From Bacteroidota bacterium (GTDB lineage: Bacteria > Bacteroidota > Bacteroidia > Chitinophagales > LD1): a DNA stretch of 8,303 nt. The position numbers and the translations under genes were made by a program. Location of the stretch: the NCBI GenBank assembly GCA_028288545.1, contig JAQBNQ010000094.1, positions 1-8,303 on the forward strand, read 5' to 3'. Of this stretch, positions 1 to 5,215 are shown piece after piece. Every line of letters begins with the position of its first letter. The first letter of the stretch is position 1. The notes under the pieces are model-generated. The model saw only the letters and a program-made list of their open reading frames with translations. It was not told the origin of the DNA and ran no database searches.

Positions 1-177
1 TCCGTCCAGGTACTCGTCCAGTGTTTTTGCGTAAGGCTGGCCTTTTACATCTCCAAAAAGCAAGGTGCCTTTATTAAAGGTGCTACTTAACAGGGTTATA
101 TCTCCTTCGTAAATCCCTTTAAAATAATTATCCAGCACCCGGCTGATGCTTAGTGCATCTGTTTTTGAATTTTCCAT
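1..177 (-). CDS. NTF2-like (putative lumazine-binding type) protein, N-terminal part
   Basis: Only the first 59 residues are present; the gene runs off the left edge. The ATG lies at 177-175 and the frame stays open to base 1. The visible part begins MENSKTDALSI and carries the pattern VLDNYFKGIYEGD followed by LLSSTFNKGTLLFGDVKG. This is the usual opening of small NTF2-fold proteins of the putative lumazine-binding / SnoaL superfamily: a helix with a Y-x-x-G-[IL]-Y-x-G-D turn, then a strand in which a phenylalanine or histidine precedes the pocket. Such proteins are usually 120-150 residues and cytoplasmic; the ligand is generally unknown and the domain name does not establish lumazine binding. 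It is separated from the epoxide hydrolase upstream by a strong hairpin, so it probably has its own promoter in the 27 bases between the hairpin and the ATG. The family call rests on a partial sequence. Confidence 0.75.
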   Translation of the reverse strand, partial: MENSKTDALSISRVLDNYFKGIYEGDITLLSSTFNKGTLLFGDVKGQPYAKTLDEYLDG

Positions 178-204
178 ATTGTTATTGTATGTTCTTAAAC
201 ATAA

Positions 205-241
205 TGGAAAAACGACAAAGCCCGGGCTTGTCGTTTTTCCA
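205..241 (-). terminator. Long hairpin terminator after the epoxide hydrolase gene
   Basis: A nearly perfect inverted repeat with arms TGGAAAAACGACAAAGCCC and GGGCTTGTCGTTTTTCCA and practically no loop; the only irregularity is one extra A in the left arm. Read on the minus strand it begins 8 bases after the epoxide hydrolase stop codon. The GC-rich core is followed by a run of five T, the form of an intrinsic terminator. Because the A run on the other side becomes T on the plus strand, it could work in both directions. It insulates the hydrolase gene from the NTF2-like gene downstream. Confidence 0.8.
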
Positions 242-249
242 TTTTTTAC

Positions 250-1515
250 TCAGCGCAATGATTTGAACGAGGCGCGAAGTTCTTCTGTAAAAATTTGTGG
301 CTGCTCCCAGGCTGCGAAGTGCCCGCCCTTGCTCAGCTTGTTATAATAGATGAGTTTTGGATAGGCCTTCTCTGTCCAGCTTTTAGGCGCTGCATATATC
401 TCATCCGGAAAGGAACTAACTGCCGTTGGCACCTGCACATTTTTGGGAGCGAAAAACGGCAGCTTGCTTTCCCAATAAAGACGGGCCGAGGAAACAGCCG
501 TGTTGGTTAACCAATAAAGCGTGATGTTATCGAGTATGTCATCGCGTGTAAGGCCTTCGGGCTTACCATCGAAGACCCGGGCAATGAGCGCGTAACTACT
601 TGCGTCATGATCAAGCATCCACACGGCGAGGCCGATGGGCGAATCCTCCAGTCCGTAAAGCGTTTGCGGACGGCCCGCCATTTCCTGCGCATAGCCCAGG
701 CCGTGTTTGTAAAAAAAGTCGAGTTGATCCCAGGCGCGTCTTTCATCGGCAGAAAGCCCGGATGGCGTAACGGCGCCAGTGGCCAAGGCCTTCTCAATAT
801 CCGCCGGAACGGTGGCTGGCATATTGGTGTGGATGCCTATCAGTTCAGGGGGCGCCAGCAAGGCCATCTGTTCTGTAACAGCATTGCCCCAATCGCCGCC
901 CTGGGCAACAAAGCGTGTATATCCAAGGCGCTTCATCAGCACAACCCATGCGCGGGCTATCCGAATCGGATCCCACCCTGTTGTGGTTGGCTTACCCGAA
1001 TAGCCGTGGCCGGGCAGCGAAGGTATCACTACATCAAAGGCGTCTTCAGCTTTTCCGCCATAGGCGACTGGATCAGTAAGCGGTCCAATGATCTTCATCT
1101 GCTCGATGATGGAGCCCGGCCAACCGTGGGTGATAATGATGGGCAAGGCATTTTTATTTTTAGAGCGCACGTGAATAAAATGAATGTCCACTCCATCTAT
1201 GGTGGTCATAAATTGTGGCAGGGCGTTCAGTTTTGCCTCGCACTTGCGCCAATCGTAATTTGTAGCCCAATAGTCAGCGAGTTTTTTCATGGTAGCGAGT
1301 TGAACTCCTTGCGATGCATCAGTTACAATTTCTTTATCGGGCCATTTGGTTGCTTTTACCCGTTGCTTAAGGTCGGTAAGTGTTGCATCCGGAACGCTTA
1401 CATGAAAGGGACGGATGGCATCGGGCGCCTGGGCATCGGAACCGGGGCTTACGGCCATCATAATAAGCGCACCGGTAGTGATCCTGCCGGCAAGTATGTT
1501 GTTTTTGTTTTTCAT
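250..1515 (-). CDS. Exported epoxide hydrolase with EHN domain (alpha/beta hydrolase)
   Basis: Predicted to hydrolyse an epoxide to a diol through a covalent ester on an aspartate; the substrate cannot be told from sequence. Numbering from the chosen start (421 residues): signal peptide about 1-30 with an AQA cleavage site, epoxide hydrolase N-terminal domain (EHN, PF06441) about 34-145, then the alpha/beta hydrolase core. Visible motifs are the oxyanion-hole HGWPGS at 130-135, the nucleophile elbow GGDWG with Asp208, a cap-domain tyrosine (Tyr275, in GYAQEMAGRPQTL), and the general base His399 in GGHFAAWEQP. The acid is probably Asp371 or Glu372. Length and motif order fit the microsomal-type/EHN family. 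An in-frame ATG lies 19 codons upstream (1572), but only the ATG at 1515 puts a basic MKNKN stretch before the hydrophobic segment, so I chose it. Sampled lines of the gene body are about 57-63% GC, clearly above the neighbours, which hints at acquisition. It ends at a hairpin terminator and appears monocistronic. Confidence 0.92.
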   Translation of the reverse strand: MKNKNNILAGRITTGALIMMAVSPGSDAQAPDAIRPFHVSVPDATLTDLKQRVKATKWPDKEIVTDASQGVQLATMKKLADYWATNYDWRKCEAKLNALPQFMTTIDGVDIHFIHVRSKNKNALPIIITHGWPGSIIEQMKIIGPLTDPVAYGGKAEDAFDVVIPSLPGHGYSGKPTTTGWDPIRIARAWVVLMKRLGYTRFVAQGGDWGNAVTEQMALLAPPELIGIHTNMPATVPADIEKALATGAVTPSGLSADERRAWDQLDFFYKHGLGYAQEMAGRPQTLYGLEDSPIGLAVWMLDHDASSYALIARVFDGKPEGLTRDDILDNITLYWLTNTAVSSARLYWESKLPFFAPKNVQVPTAVSSFPDEIYAAPKSWTEKAYPKLIYYNKLSKGGHFAAWEQPQIFTEELRASFKSLR

Positions 1516-1640
1516 TGCTTTTAAGTTTAAATTATTTGAATTGATTATTAAGCCGGGGGCAGATAGTTGCAATTCGGTTCTATAGAAATTGTTGAGACCT
1601 GAATTTCAATTCAATAATTCCTTAAAAGCATATTGCAATT

Positions 1641-1778
1641 TTATGTGCCGGGTGCAGGCGGAGACCTGGGCGGGTAGTAGGACGAAACACCGCGAGTTTG
1701 AATTACAGGAACTATACGTTTATATAGCTTAGTGGCTTCTTTACCGGACCTTTTAAATATTTGCTCAGAGTTTTGCAT
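1641..1778 (-). CDS. Possible small protein, 45 residues, unrecognised
   Basis: An open frame begins at ATG 1778-1776 and ends at TAA 1643-1641. It starts MQNSEQIFKRSGKEATKLYK and ends in a proline- and serine-rich, basic tail (TRGVSSYYPPRSPPAPGT). The first half is a charged, probably helical stretch; the second half is extended and disordered-looking. There is no signal peptide and no cysteine. No Shine-Dalgarno sequence is visible, which is normal in Bacteroidota. It lies 125 bases upstream of the epoxide hydrolase start on the same strand, so it could be transcribed with it. I do not recognise a family. Against it: it is short, and it sits in a gap that also holds repeat-like sequence, so the frame may be fortuitous or part of a repeat. 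Confidence 0.27.
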   Translation of the reverse strand: MQNSEQIFKRSGKEATKLYKRIVPVIQTRGVSSYYPPRSPPAPGT

Positions 1779-1946
1779 GAGCGCTGCGATTAAGGGAACT
1801 TAAGGTATGGCGATTATTTATTAAAAAAGAATTTATTTTTTTTGGTGCAGTGGTCTCTGATTAGGCCTCATATCATTGATTTGCCGATAATGTTGTTGCT
1901 CTTAATGCTTGATTTGCGGAAAAGTGTATGGGACTCTCATCCCCCG

Positions 1947-1979
1947 ATTGACACCGGTTTTCAACCGGATTGTCAATCT
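1947..1979. repeat. Intergenic hairpin, GATTGACA..CCGGTT inverted repeat
   Basis: Left arm GATTGACACCGGTT and right arm AACCGGATTGTCAATC pair over 14 base pairs around a 3-base loop (TTC), with a two-base AT bulge in the right arm. C-rich tracts (TCCCCC before, TGCCCCC after) flank it on the same strand. No T run follows, so it does not look like an intrinsic terminator. The form resembles the REP/RAYT-type palindromes spread through many bacterial genomes; that relationship is inference from shape only. Confidence 0.6.
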
Positions 1980-2000
1980 GCCCCCTTCAACGTGGGACGT

Positions 2001-2015
2001 TTGATAGGCTTCACC
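2001..2015 (+). repeat. Short repeat module TTGATAGGyTTCACC, copy 1
   Basis: The sequence TTGATAGGCTTCACC recurs at 3110-3124 with one difference (C to T in the ninth position). Both copies lie in gaps between genes, in the same orientation, downstream of a hairpin. This copy follows the 1947-1979 hairpin by 21 bases; a TTCAA stretch at 1986-1990 may be a decayed piece of the companion module seen whole at 3088-3104. Confidence 0.5.
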
Positions 2016-2085
2016 GGAAAATATCCGCTATAAATTTTAGCTTAGTAAGCCACAGCAATTAAAACATGGGACGAAATATCTGAAC

Positions 2086-2412
2086 ATGGAAAAAATAATC
2101 AAGCAGTTTATTAAGGCAACAAATGCCTTTGATGTAGAAGGAGCACTGAAATTATTTGCTGCTGACGCTGTAATTGACGATGTATCGGTAGGGGAAAAAT
2201 TTAAGAACACTGCCGGTGTACGTAAATATCTTGAGAAATTTTTCGTTGGCTATAAAACAGTCACTAAGCTGGAATCTGTGGAGGTGTTGGATGCCGGAAA
2301 TGCAAAGGCACAGGTTGATTTTACAGGGGATTTCGGACATGAGACAGGTGGATTAAACTTTATTCTTAATGCTGATGGCCTTATCGTGAAAATTGATGCC
2401 TATCTTGACTAA
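2086..2412 (+). CDS. SnoaL-like / NTF2-fold small protein
   Basis: A 108-residue soluble protein with the NTF2-like cone fold expected of the SnoaL-like superfamily. The opening helix (residues 1-22, EKIIKQFIKATNAFDVEGAL) is followed by LFAADAVIDDVSVGEKFKN, the usual F-A-x-D-A-V-[IF]-x-D segment at the pocket, and then by long amphipathic strands to the C-terminus (GGLNFILNADGLIVKIDAYLD). The length is typical for single-domain members. No signal peptide is present, so it is cytoplasmic. Family members include polyketide cyclases, steroid isomerase-like enzymes and many proteins with unknown ligands; nothing here selects among them. The gene stands alone on the plus strand, converging with the GyrI-like gene, with a hairpin between the two stops. 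The start is the only early ATG, preceded by an A/T-rich leader without a Shine-Dalgarno sequence. Confidence 0.85.
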   Translation: MEKIIKQFIKATNAFDVEGALKLFAADAVIDDVSVGEKFKNTAGVRKYLEKFFVGYKTVTKLESVEVLDAGNAKAQVDFTGDFGHETGGLNFILNADGLIVKIDAYLD

Positions 2413-2463
2413 GTGAGATTGTGTGAACTTCCATATTGTCAATACAAACAGCCTACCTCACCC

Positions 2464-2494
2464 TGTCTTGTCCCGATAGCTATCGGACAAGACA
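2464..2494. repeat. Palindrome around CGATAGCTATCG between convergent genes
   Basis: The arms TGTCTTGTCCCGATAGC and GCTATCGGACAAGACA share their central GC and form a 31-base hairpin whose only flaw is one extra C on the left side. It lies between the converging stops of the SnoaL-like gene (2412) and the GyrI-like gene (2560), where a bidirectional transcription stop is expected. There is no T run on either side, so rho-independent action is uncertain. From memory, CCCGATAGCTATCGGG-type palindromes are numerous in Bacteroidota genomes; I cannot verify copy number from this window. Confidence 0.65.
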
Positions 2495-2532
2495 TCCTTC
2501 TCCATTACATGAAGAAGGAAATGCGCTTCAAA
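2495..2532 (+). repeat. Second hairpin plus module AGGAAATGCGyTTCAAA, copy 1
   Basis: Directly after the 2464-2494 palindrome, TCCTTCTCCA (2495-2504) pairs with TGAAGAAGGA (2510-2519) with one mismatch and a 5-base loop. The right arm runs into the 17-base module AGGAAATGCGCTTCAAA (2516-2532), which recurs at 3088-3104 with a single C/T difference. The two hairpins and the module together look like one repeat unit filling most of the gap between two converging genes. Confidence 0.5.
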
Positions 2533-2559
2533 GGGGCATTGCGTTGCTTCAATACGCCA

Positions 2560-2994
2560 TCATATCAGGCTCATTAAAAGTTCTGTTTCAAGTTTTGATT
2601 CATCGCTGTTCCAGTGGCCGTAAATTTCGATGTAGGGTAAGGTGGTTTGAAGGCCTTTGCGCTTTATTTCTTCAATCATATTTTGCCCCGCCTGTTTTAT
2701 TAAACCATACGGACCAATGTGCTTGTAGTAGGCATAGTTTTTAAGCGTAATGCTTTTGTGTTGCAGTGCTGAATCGTTTGTTGGGTCTACAAGTTCTACG
2801 CCGGCAAACACATTTTCACCGGGTTCATAAACCCAAATGTTTTGTCCCTTGTTTTTTATGCCGTTTTCCTTAAGTGTTTGCCACATTTTGCCCGATAGTT
2901 TAAAGGCAGTTGCTGCATAATCTTTATTTACTGCAGTGCCTGAAAAACCGTAGATATCGATATTGAGAGGGGTATCTATTATTTGGATGTTCAT
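2560..2994 (-). CDS. GyrI-like / AraC-type effector-binding domain protein
   Basis: A 144-residue stand-alone GyrI-like small-molecule-binding domain (PF06445; the domain that senses effectors in AraC/BmrR-type regulators). Two repeats of the SHS2-like fold are suggested. The N-terminal half has GFSGTAVNKDYAATAF and LSGKMWQTLKENGI, with WVYEPGENVFAGVELVD at 54-70. The C-terminal half has the hallmark KHIGPYGLI (91-99) and PYIEIYGHWNSDESKLETEL (120-139), where Glu138 is in the position of the conserved pocket glutamate. There is no DNA-binding helix-turn-helix, so it is not itself a transcription factor; members of this class bind hydrophobic cations or, in some cases, hydrolyse or sequester toxic compounds. 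No signal peptide. GGAT lies just before the ATG at 2994, a weak ribosome-binding site. A repeat element separates it from the YCII-domain gene upstream on the same strand, so an operon is doubtful. Confidence 0.88.
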   Translation of the reverse strand: MNIQIIDTPLNIDIYGFSGTAVNKDYAATAFKLSGKMWQTLKENGIKNKGQNIWVYEPGENVFAGVELVDPTNDSALQHKSITLKNYAYYKHIGPYGLIKQAGQNMIEEIKRKGLQTTLPYIEIYGHWNSDESKLETELLMSLI

Positions 2995-3062
2995 TTATCC
3001 TGTTTTTTGTTTGAAGTTGATAAGATCATCATCCTACAAATGCAGCCACGCAGACCCTCTGA

Positions 3063-3124
3063 CTCCCGAAACGGGAGAACCGCTCGCAGGAAATGCGTTT
3101 CAAATCAGCTTGATAGGTTTCACC
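3063..3124 (+). repeat. Intergenic repeat unit with both shared modules
   Basis: It opens with a perfect small hairpin, CTCCCG-AAA-CGGGAG (3063-3077), followed after 10 bases by AGGAAATGCGTTTCAAA (3088-3104, one difference from 2516-2532) and, five bases later, TTGATAGGTTTCACC (3110-3124, one difference from 2001-2015). It is thus the only place in the window where both modules stand together, and looks like the most complete copy of a dispersed element. It begins 13 bases beyond the stop codon of the YCII-domain gene (read leftward), where the hairpin could also help end transcription. Confidence 0.55.
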
Positions 3125-3137
3125 TGGTTTTATAAAG

Positions 3138-3524
3138 TTATTTTGATGACATGGCTACCATCCAGGGTCTGACGACTACTTTTAAAAGGCCTGCTTTTAC
3201 AGCGGGGTCGGCATTTGCAATTTTTTCAGCTTCTTCTTTAGTCCCGTTAAAAACCATCATTCCACCTGAATTGTCGAGGAAGGGTCCGCCTTCAACCAGT
3301 TTTTTACTTTCTAAAAATCCCGCCATATAATTAACGTGATCCATTACACCGGGCTGTTCCTGGAATGATAAACTGCTTACCCACTTTGCGCCGGGCGAGT
3401 GAAAAAGTACGTAGTAAATTGTTGGTTTGTCTTCCGGTTGTTCCATAGTTGTAGTTTTGATTTTACCTGAGGTTAAAATTACAGTTAAAGCAATTGCTGA
3501 AATAATTAGAAATGTTTTTTTCAT
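3138..3524 (-). CDS. Exported YCII-domain (YciI-like) protein
   Basis: A 128-residue protein with an N-terminal signal sequence (MKKTFLIISAIALTVILTSG, 1-20) followed by a YCII-related domain (PF03795) at about 34-124. The visible family pattern is IYYVLFHSPGAKW, then DHVNYM with the conserved histidine at residue 63, LVEGGPFLDNSGGMMVF at 76-93, a helix KEEAEKIANADPAVKAGLL, and the closing strand VVRPWMVAM. In the family, the histidine and a nearby acidic residue form a putative active site in a ferredoxin-like dimer; the reaction is mostly unknown. AAAGGA lies 5 bases before the ATG at 3524, a rare good Shine-Dalgarno here that supports the exported form; an alternative internal ATG at 3446 would give a cytoplasmic protein starting MEQPEDKP. 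Export is less usual for YCII proteins but occurs in Bacteroidota. Diverges from the DUF6790-like gene. Confidence 0.88.
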   Translation of the reverse strand: MKKTFLIISAIALTVILTSGKIKTTTMEQPEDKPTIYYVLFHSPGAKWVSSLSFQEQPGVMDHVNYMAGFLESKKLVEGGPFLDNSGGMMVFNGTKEEAEKIANADPAVKAGLLKVVVRPWMVAMSSK

Positions 3525-3547
3525 AGATCCTTTTTAATTTTAGAAGC

Positions 3548-3555
3548 CAAATTTA
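3548..3555 (-). promoter_or_regulatory. Probable -7 box (TAAATTTG) for the YCII-domain gene
   Basis: On the minus strand, TAAATTTG matches the Bacteroidota -7 consensus TAnnTTTG exactly and lies 23 bases before the start codon, which would give a short untranslated leader of roughly 17 bases. The nearest TTG/TTTG upstream (3584-3581) is about 25 bases away, a little more than the usual 19-23, so the -33 element is weak. Confidence 0.45.
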
Positions 3556-3675
3556 AAAATTCAGTTTATACTGTTAATGCCAAACCAAAACCCACTTCAG
3601 AATCTAAAGGCATAAAAAGGAAATGCAATCAACTTTTTAGAGCAAGTGAAAAGTGTAACGGGCATTCAAAGCCGA

Positions 3676-3700
3676 GGACTCAAGTTGCTTTATTGAGTCC
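3676..3700. promoter_or_regulatory. Perfect dyad GGACTCAA..TTGAGTCC between divergent genes
   Basis: Eight-base arms GGACTCAA and TTGAGTCC, without mismatch, are separated by nine bases (GTTGCTTTA). The dyad lies about 50 bases before the DUF6790-like start and 150 before the YCII-domain start. A centre-to-centre half-site distance of 17 bases would fit a dimeric regulator binding two successive turns, but an RNA hairpin is equally possible; a T run (3715-3720) lies 14 bases beyond the right arm, too far for a normal terminator. Confidence 0.4.
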
Positions 3701-3746
3701 AAATTAAAACGCTCTTTTTTATTTAATTTGTGTCTAAAACATAATT

Positions 3747-4229
3747 ATGAGTAGCAGTAAGCCCTCCTTGTATTTAATAAGTGTGTTACTCTTCATGCTT
3801 ATTTTACCGGTAAGTTCTGTAGCCTTTGAATATTTTCGGCACACAGCAGATTTGGGATGGCTATTGATTGGGAAATGGTTTGTTTTTTGGGCTATAGGTG
3901 TAAGGGTATTTATTGCCGGAGTGAGGCAAGTGACAAAACCAGAATTTACAGCTAAAGAAATTTTTGACCTGGAGGGCACCGAAAGCCTTGTGATTATCAG
4001 GGAACTGGGGCTATCTAATATTTGTGTGGGATTGCTTGCCATCATTTCGCTATTCAAGCCGGGTTGGTGTGGTGCTGCGGCCTTTACAGGTGGCTTGTAT
4101 TTTGGCCTGGCCGGGTTGTTACACGTTATTAAGAAGCCGGTAAGCAAAAACGAGGTGATAGCGATGGTATCTGATCTTTACATTTTTGTGATCATGCTAC
4201 TTTACCTGGTATTTACACGAATTTATTAG
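3747..4229 (+). CDS. DUF6790-like integral membrane protein
   Basis: A 160-residue multi-pass membrane protein of unknown function. Hydrophobic segments fall at about 8-27, 37-58, 88-103, 108-128 and 141-158. Two charged stretches stand between segments two and three: GVRVFIAGVRQVTKPEFTAK and EIFDLEGTESLVIIRELG. The pairing of an R-x-x-x-G-x-R-Q loop with a later RELGLSNICVGLL and an AAAFTGGLYFGLAGLLHVIKK segment is what I recall from the DUF6790 family of small membrane proteins; the call is by recollection of pattern and no biochemical role is known to me. The start ATG is preceded by an A/T-rich leader with TTAATTTG at 3723-3730, one base off the -7 consensus. The gene is alone, followed by the long leader of the sigma-factor operon. 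Confidence 0.65.
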   Translation: MSSSKPSLYLISVLLFMLILPVSSVAFEYFRHTADLGWLLIGKWFVFWAIGVRVFIAGVRQVTKPEFTAKEIFDLEGTESLVIIRELGLSNICVGLLAIISLFKPGWCGAAAFTGGLYFGLAGLLHVIKKPVSKNEVIAMVSDLYIFVIMLLYLVFTRIY

Positions 4230-4603
4230 TGATACTTCTGTATAGACGGACTATCTGCGGCAATAAACTTCCTGTGCTGTAATGAATCTTCAAACCGGCC
4301 TGAGCATCTGCCGGAAAAGGCCAATTCAAACAGCTATTATCCCGGCAGTTGAAATAGCGGCATACCAGAGGGTATTTCTACTTTTTAATAAGTGCAAATT
4401 ATTAATAATACGTTTATTTCATAAAGCGTTGATTAATAAATATTTACGTTAGACCCAAAATGAGGTATTTCTATTTATATCTATTAATAGAAACACCTTT
4501 TTTGCGCCTTTGAGGTTGAATTATGCTCATCACGGCGCCGGGCATTAAATATTTTTATACCAGTTTGCGTTACTTTTAGAACCAGCCTGTATTATACTTT
4601 CAA
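4230..4603. other. AT-rich leader before the sigma-factor operon
   Basis: This 374-base gap has a fairly mixed first part (4230-4380) and a strongly AT-rich second part. The latter contains the perfect palindromes ATTATTAATAAT (4398-4409) and TCTATTAATAGA (4480-4491). The heptamer ATTAATA occurs three times, at 4401, 4432 and 4483, that is 31 and 51 bases apart (near whole helical turns), and so could be a binding-site series or simply AT-rich chance. TACTTTTA at 4571-4578 is the closest -7-like box, 26 bases before the ATG; I see no matching -33. A 56-codon frame at 4282-4452 is judged fortuitous. Confidence 0.45.
4463..4503 (+). terminator. Terminator- or attenuator-like hairpin in the operon leader
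   Basis: AGGTATTTCTATT (4463-4475) pairs with AATAGAAACACCT (4486-4498) over 13 positions with one A-C mismatch, leaving a 10-base loop, and is followed by a run of six T (4498-4503). The form is that of an intrinsic terminator, though the stem is AU-rich and weak. It lies 234 bases after the DUF6790-like stop and 100 bases before the sigma-factor start, so it may end the former transcript or attenuate the latter. Confidence 0.5.
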
Positions 4604-5215
4604 ATGCAGGGAATGCAAACCATACAAGCTAACAGCACAATGCAGGACGAAAGCCTTACAAAAACATACAGCGGCGAGGAGCAACTGATTTTGGCTGCTA
4701 AGGAAAACCCGGGCCGTTTTAGCGCATTGTACGAGCGCTACTATGAGCAGATACTGAAGTTTGTGTATCAGCGGGTGGCAGCCAAGGAAGACGCCTTTGA
4801 CATTACACAGCAGGTGTTTTTAAAGGCCATGATGAGTTTACACAAATACGAGTTGAGGGGATTTCCGTTTAGCAGTTGGTTATATCGAATTGCCATTAAC
4901 GAGTTGAACCAGGTTTTTAGAAATAACGAAAAGCAACGTGGGGTTAACCTGGAAGAAAGGCACCTGAAAGAACTGGTAGAGGAAATGGAGGATCAGGCCA
5001 GTACTGAGCAAAAAGAAAGCGCCCTGCTTAACGCCCTTACTACTTTAGAAGAAGAGGATTTTGGATTGGTTGAAATGCGCTTTTTTGAAAAACGCGCCTT
5101 TAAGGAAATAGCCGAAATACTGAACATAACCGAGGCCAATGCCAAAATGAAACTTTACCGGATACTTGATAAACTAAAACCCATTATCGAAAAAACTTTA
5201 CATCAACAGCCATGA
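4604..5215 (+). CDS. ECF-type RNA polymerase sigma factor
   Basis: A 203-residue extracytoplasmic-function sigma factor, which directs RNA polymerase to a small set of promoters in response to an envelope signal. Region 2 spans about 38-108: FSALYERYYEQILKFVYQRV, then the DITQQVFLKAM core-binding and -10-recognition part, and the FSSWLYRIAINEL helix (89-101). A charged linker (109-142) leads to region 4 at about 143-193, with the helix-turn-helix AFKEIAEILNITEANAKMKL that contacts the -35 element. No region 1.1 or 3 is present, as expected for the class. Its opening MQGMQTIQANSTM offers three in-frame ATGs (4604, 4613, 4640); the sigma domain is intact from any of them. Its stop overlaps the start of the next gene (ATGA), indicating translational coupling with the membrane protein, its likely regulator. 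Confidence 0.95.
   Translation: MQGMQTIQANSTMQDESLTKTYSGEEQLILAAKENPGRFSALYERYYEQILKFVYQRVAAKEDAFDITQQVFLKAMMSLHKYELRGFPFSSWLYRIAINELNQVFRNNEKQRGVNLEERHLKELVEEMEDQASTEQKESALLNALTTLEEEDFGLVEMRFFEKRAFKEIAEILNITEANAKMKLYRILDKLKPIIEKTLHQQP

Larger units (their letters stand above)
1516..2085. other. Intergenic region between divergent genes, repeat remnants
   Basis: This 570-base gap separates the leftward hydrolase from the rightward SnoaL-like gene and must hold both promoters. I could not identify a convincing TAnnTTTG box with a correctly spaced TTG for either gene; TAAATTTT at 2031-2038 is the nearest match for the rightward gene but lacks a partner. The gap also holds the possible 45-residue small gene, an AT-rich stretch (1816-1843, with an 8-T run), and an imperfect hairpin plus repeat module at 1947-2015. 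The octamer GGACGAAA occurs at about 1680 and again at about 2069, possibly by chance. Confidence 0.5.

Noticed and set aside
607..1524. A 305-codon frame on the plus strand across the epoxide hydrolase gene
   Set aside because: It is antisense to a gene with complete hydrolase motifs and a signal peptide; its own translation has no domain pattern and an odd cysteine/histidine-rich composition.
1842..2033. A 63-codon plus-strand frame starting with TTG
   Set aside because: It runs through the 1947-1979 hairpin and repeat module, begins with a weak start, and encodes no recognisable pattern.
2016..2085. Promoter for the SnoaL-like gene using TAAATTTT (2031-2038) with TTTG at 2000-2003
   Set aside because: The spacing is 27 bases, too long for the Bacteroidota -33/-7 pair, and the last base of the box does not match.
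1940..3130. CRISPR array
   Set aside because: The repeated modules are few, unevenly spaced, and interrupted by genes; there is no regular repeat-spacer pattern.
3616..3632. A third copy of the AGGAAATGCG module at AAGGAAATGCAATCAAC
   Set aside because: Only about ten contiguous bases agree and no hairpin precedes it, so chance similarity is as likely.
3734..4147. A 137-codon minus-strand frame over the DUF6790-like gene
   Set aside because: It is antisense to a frame with five clean membrane segments and lacks any domain signal.
4282..4452. A 56-codon plus-strand frame (MNLQTGLSIC...) in the sigma operon leader
   Set aside because: Its second half is a translation of the AT-rich palindromic leader, giving Leu/Ile/Lys/Asn runs; no start signal and no conserved-looking pattern.
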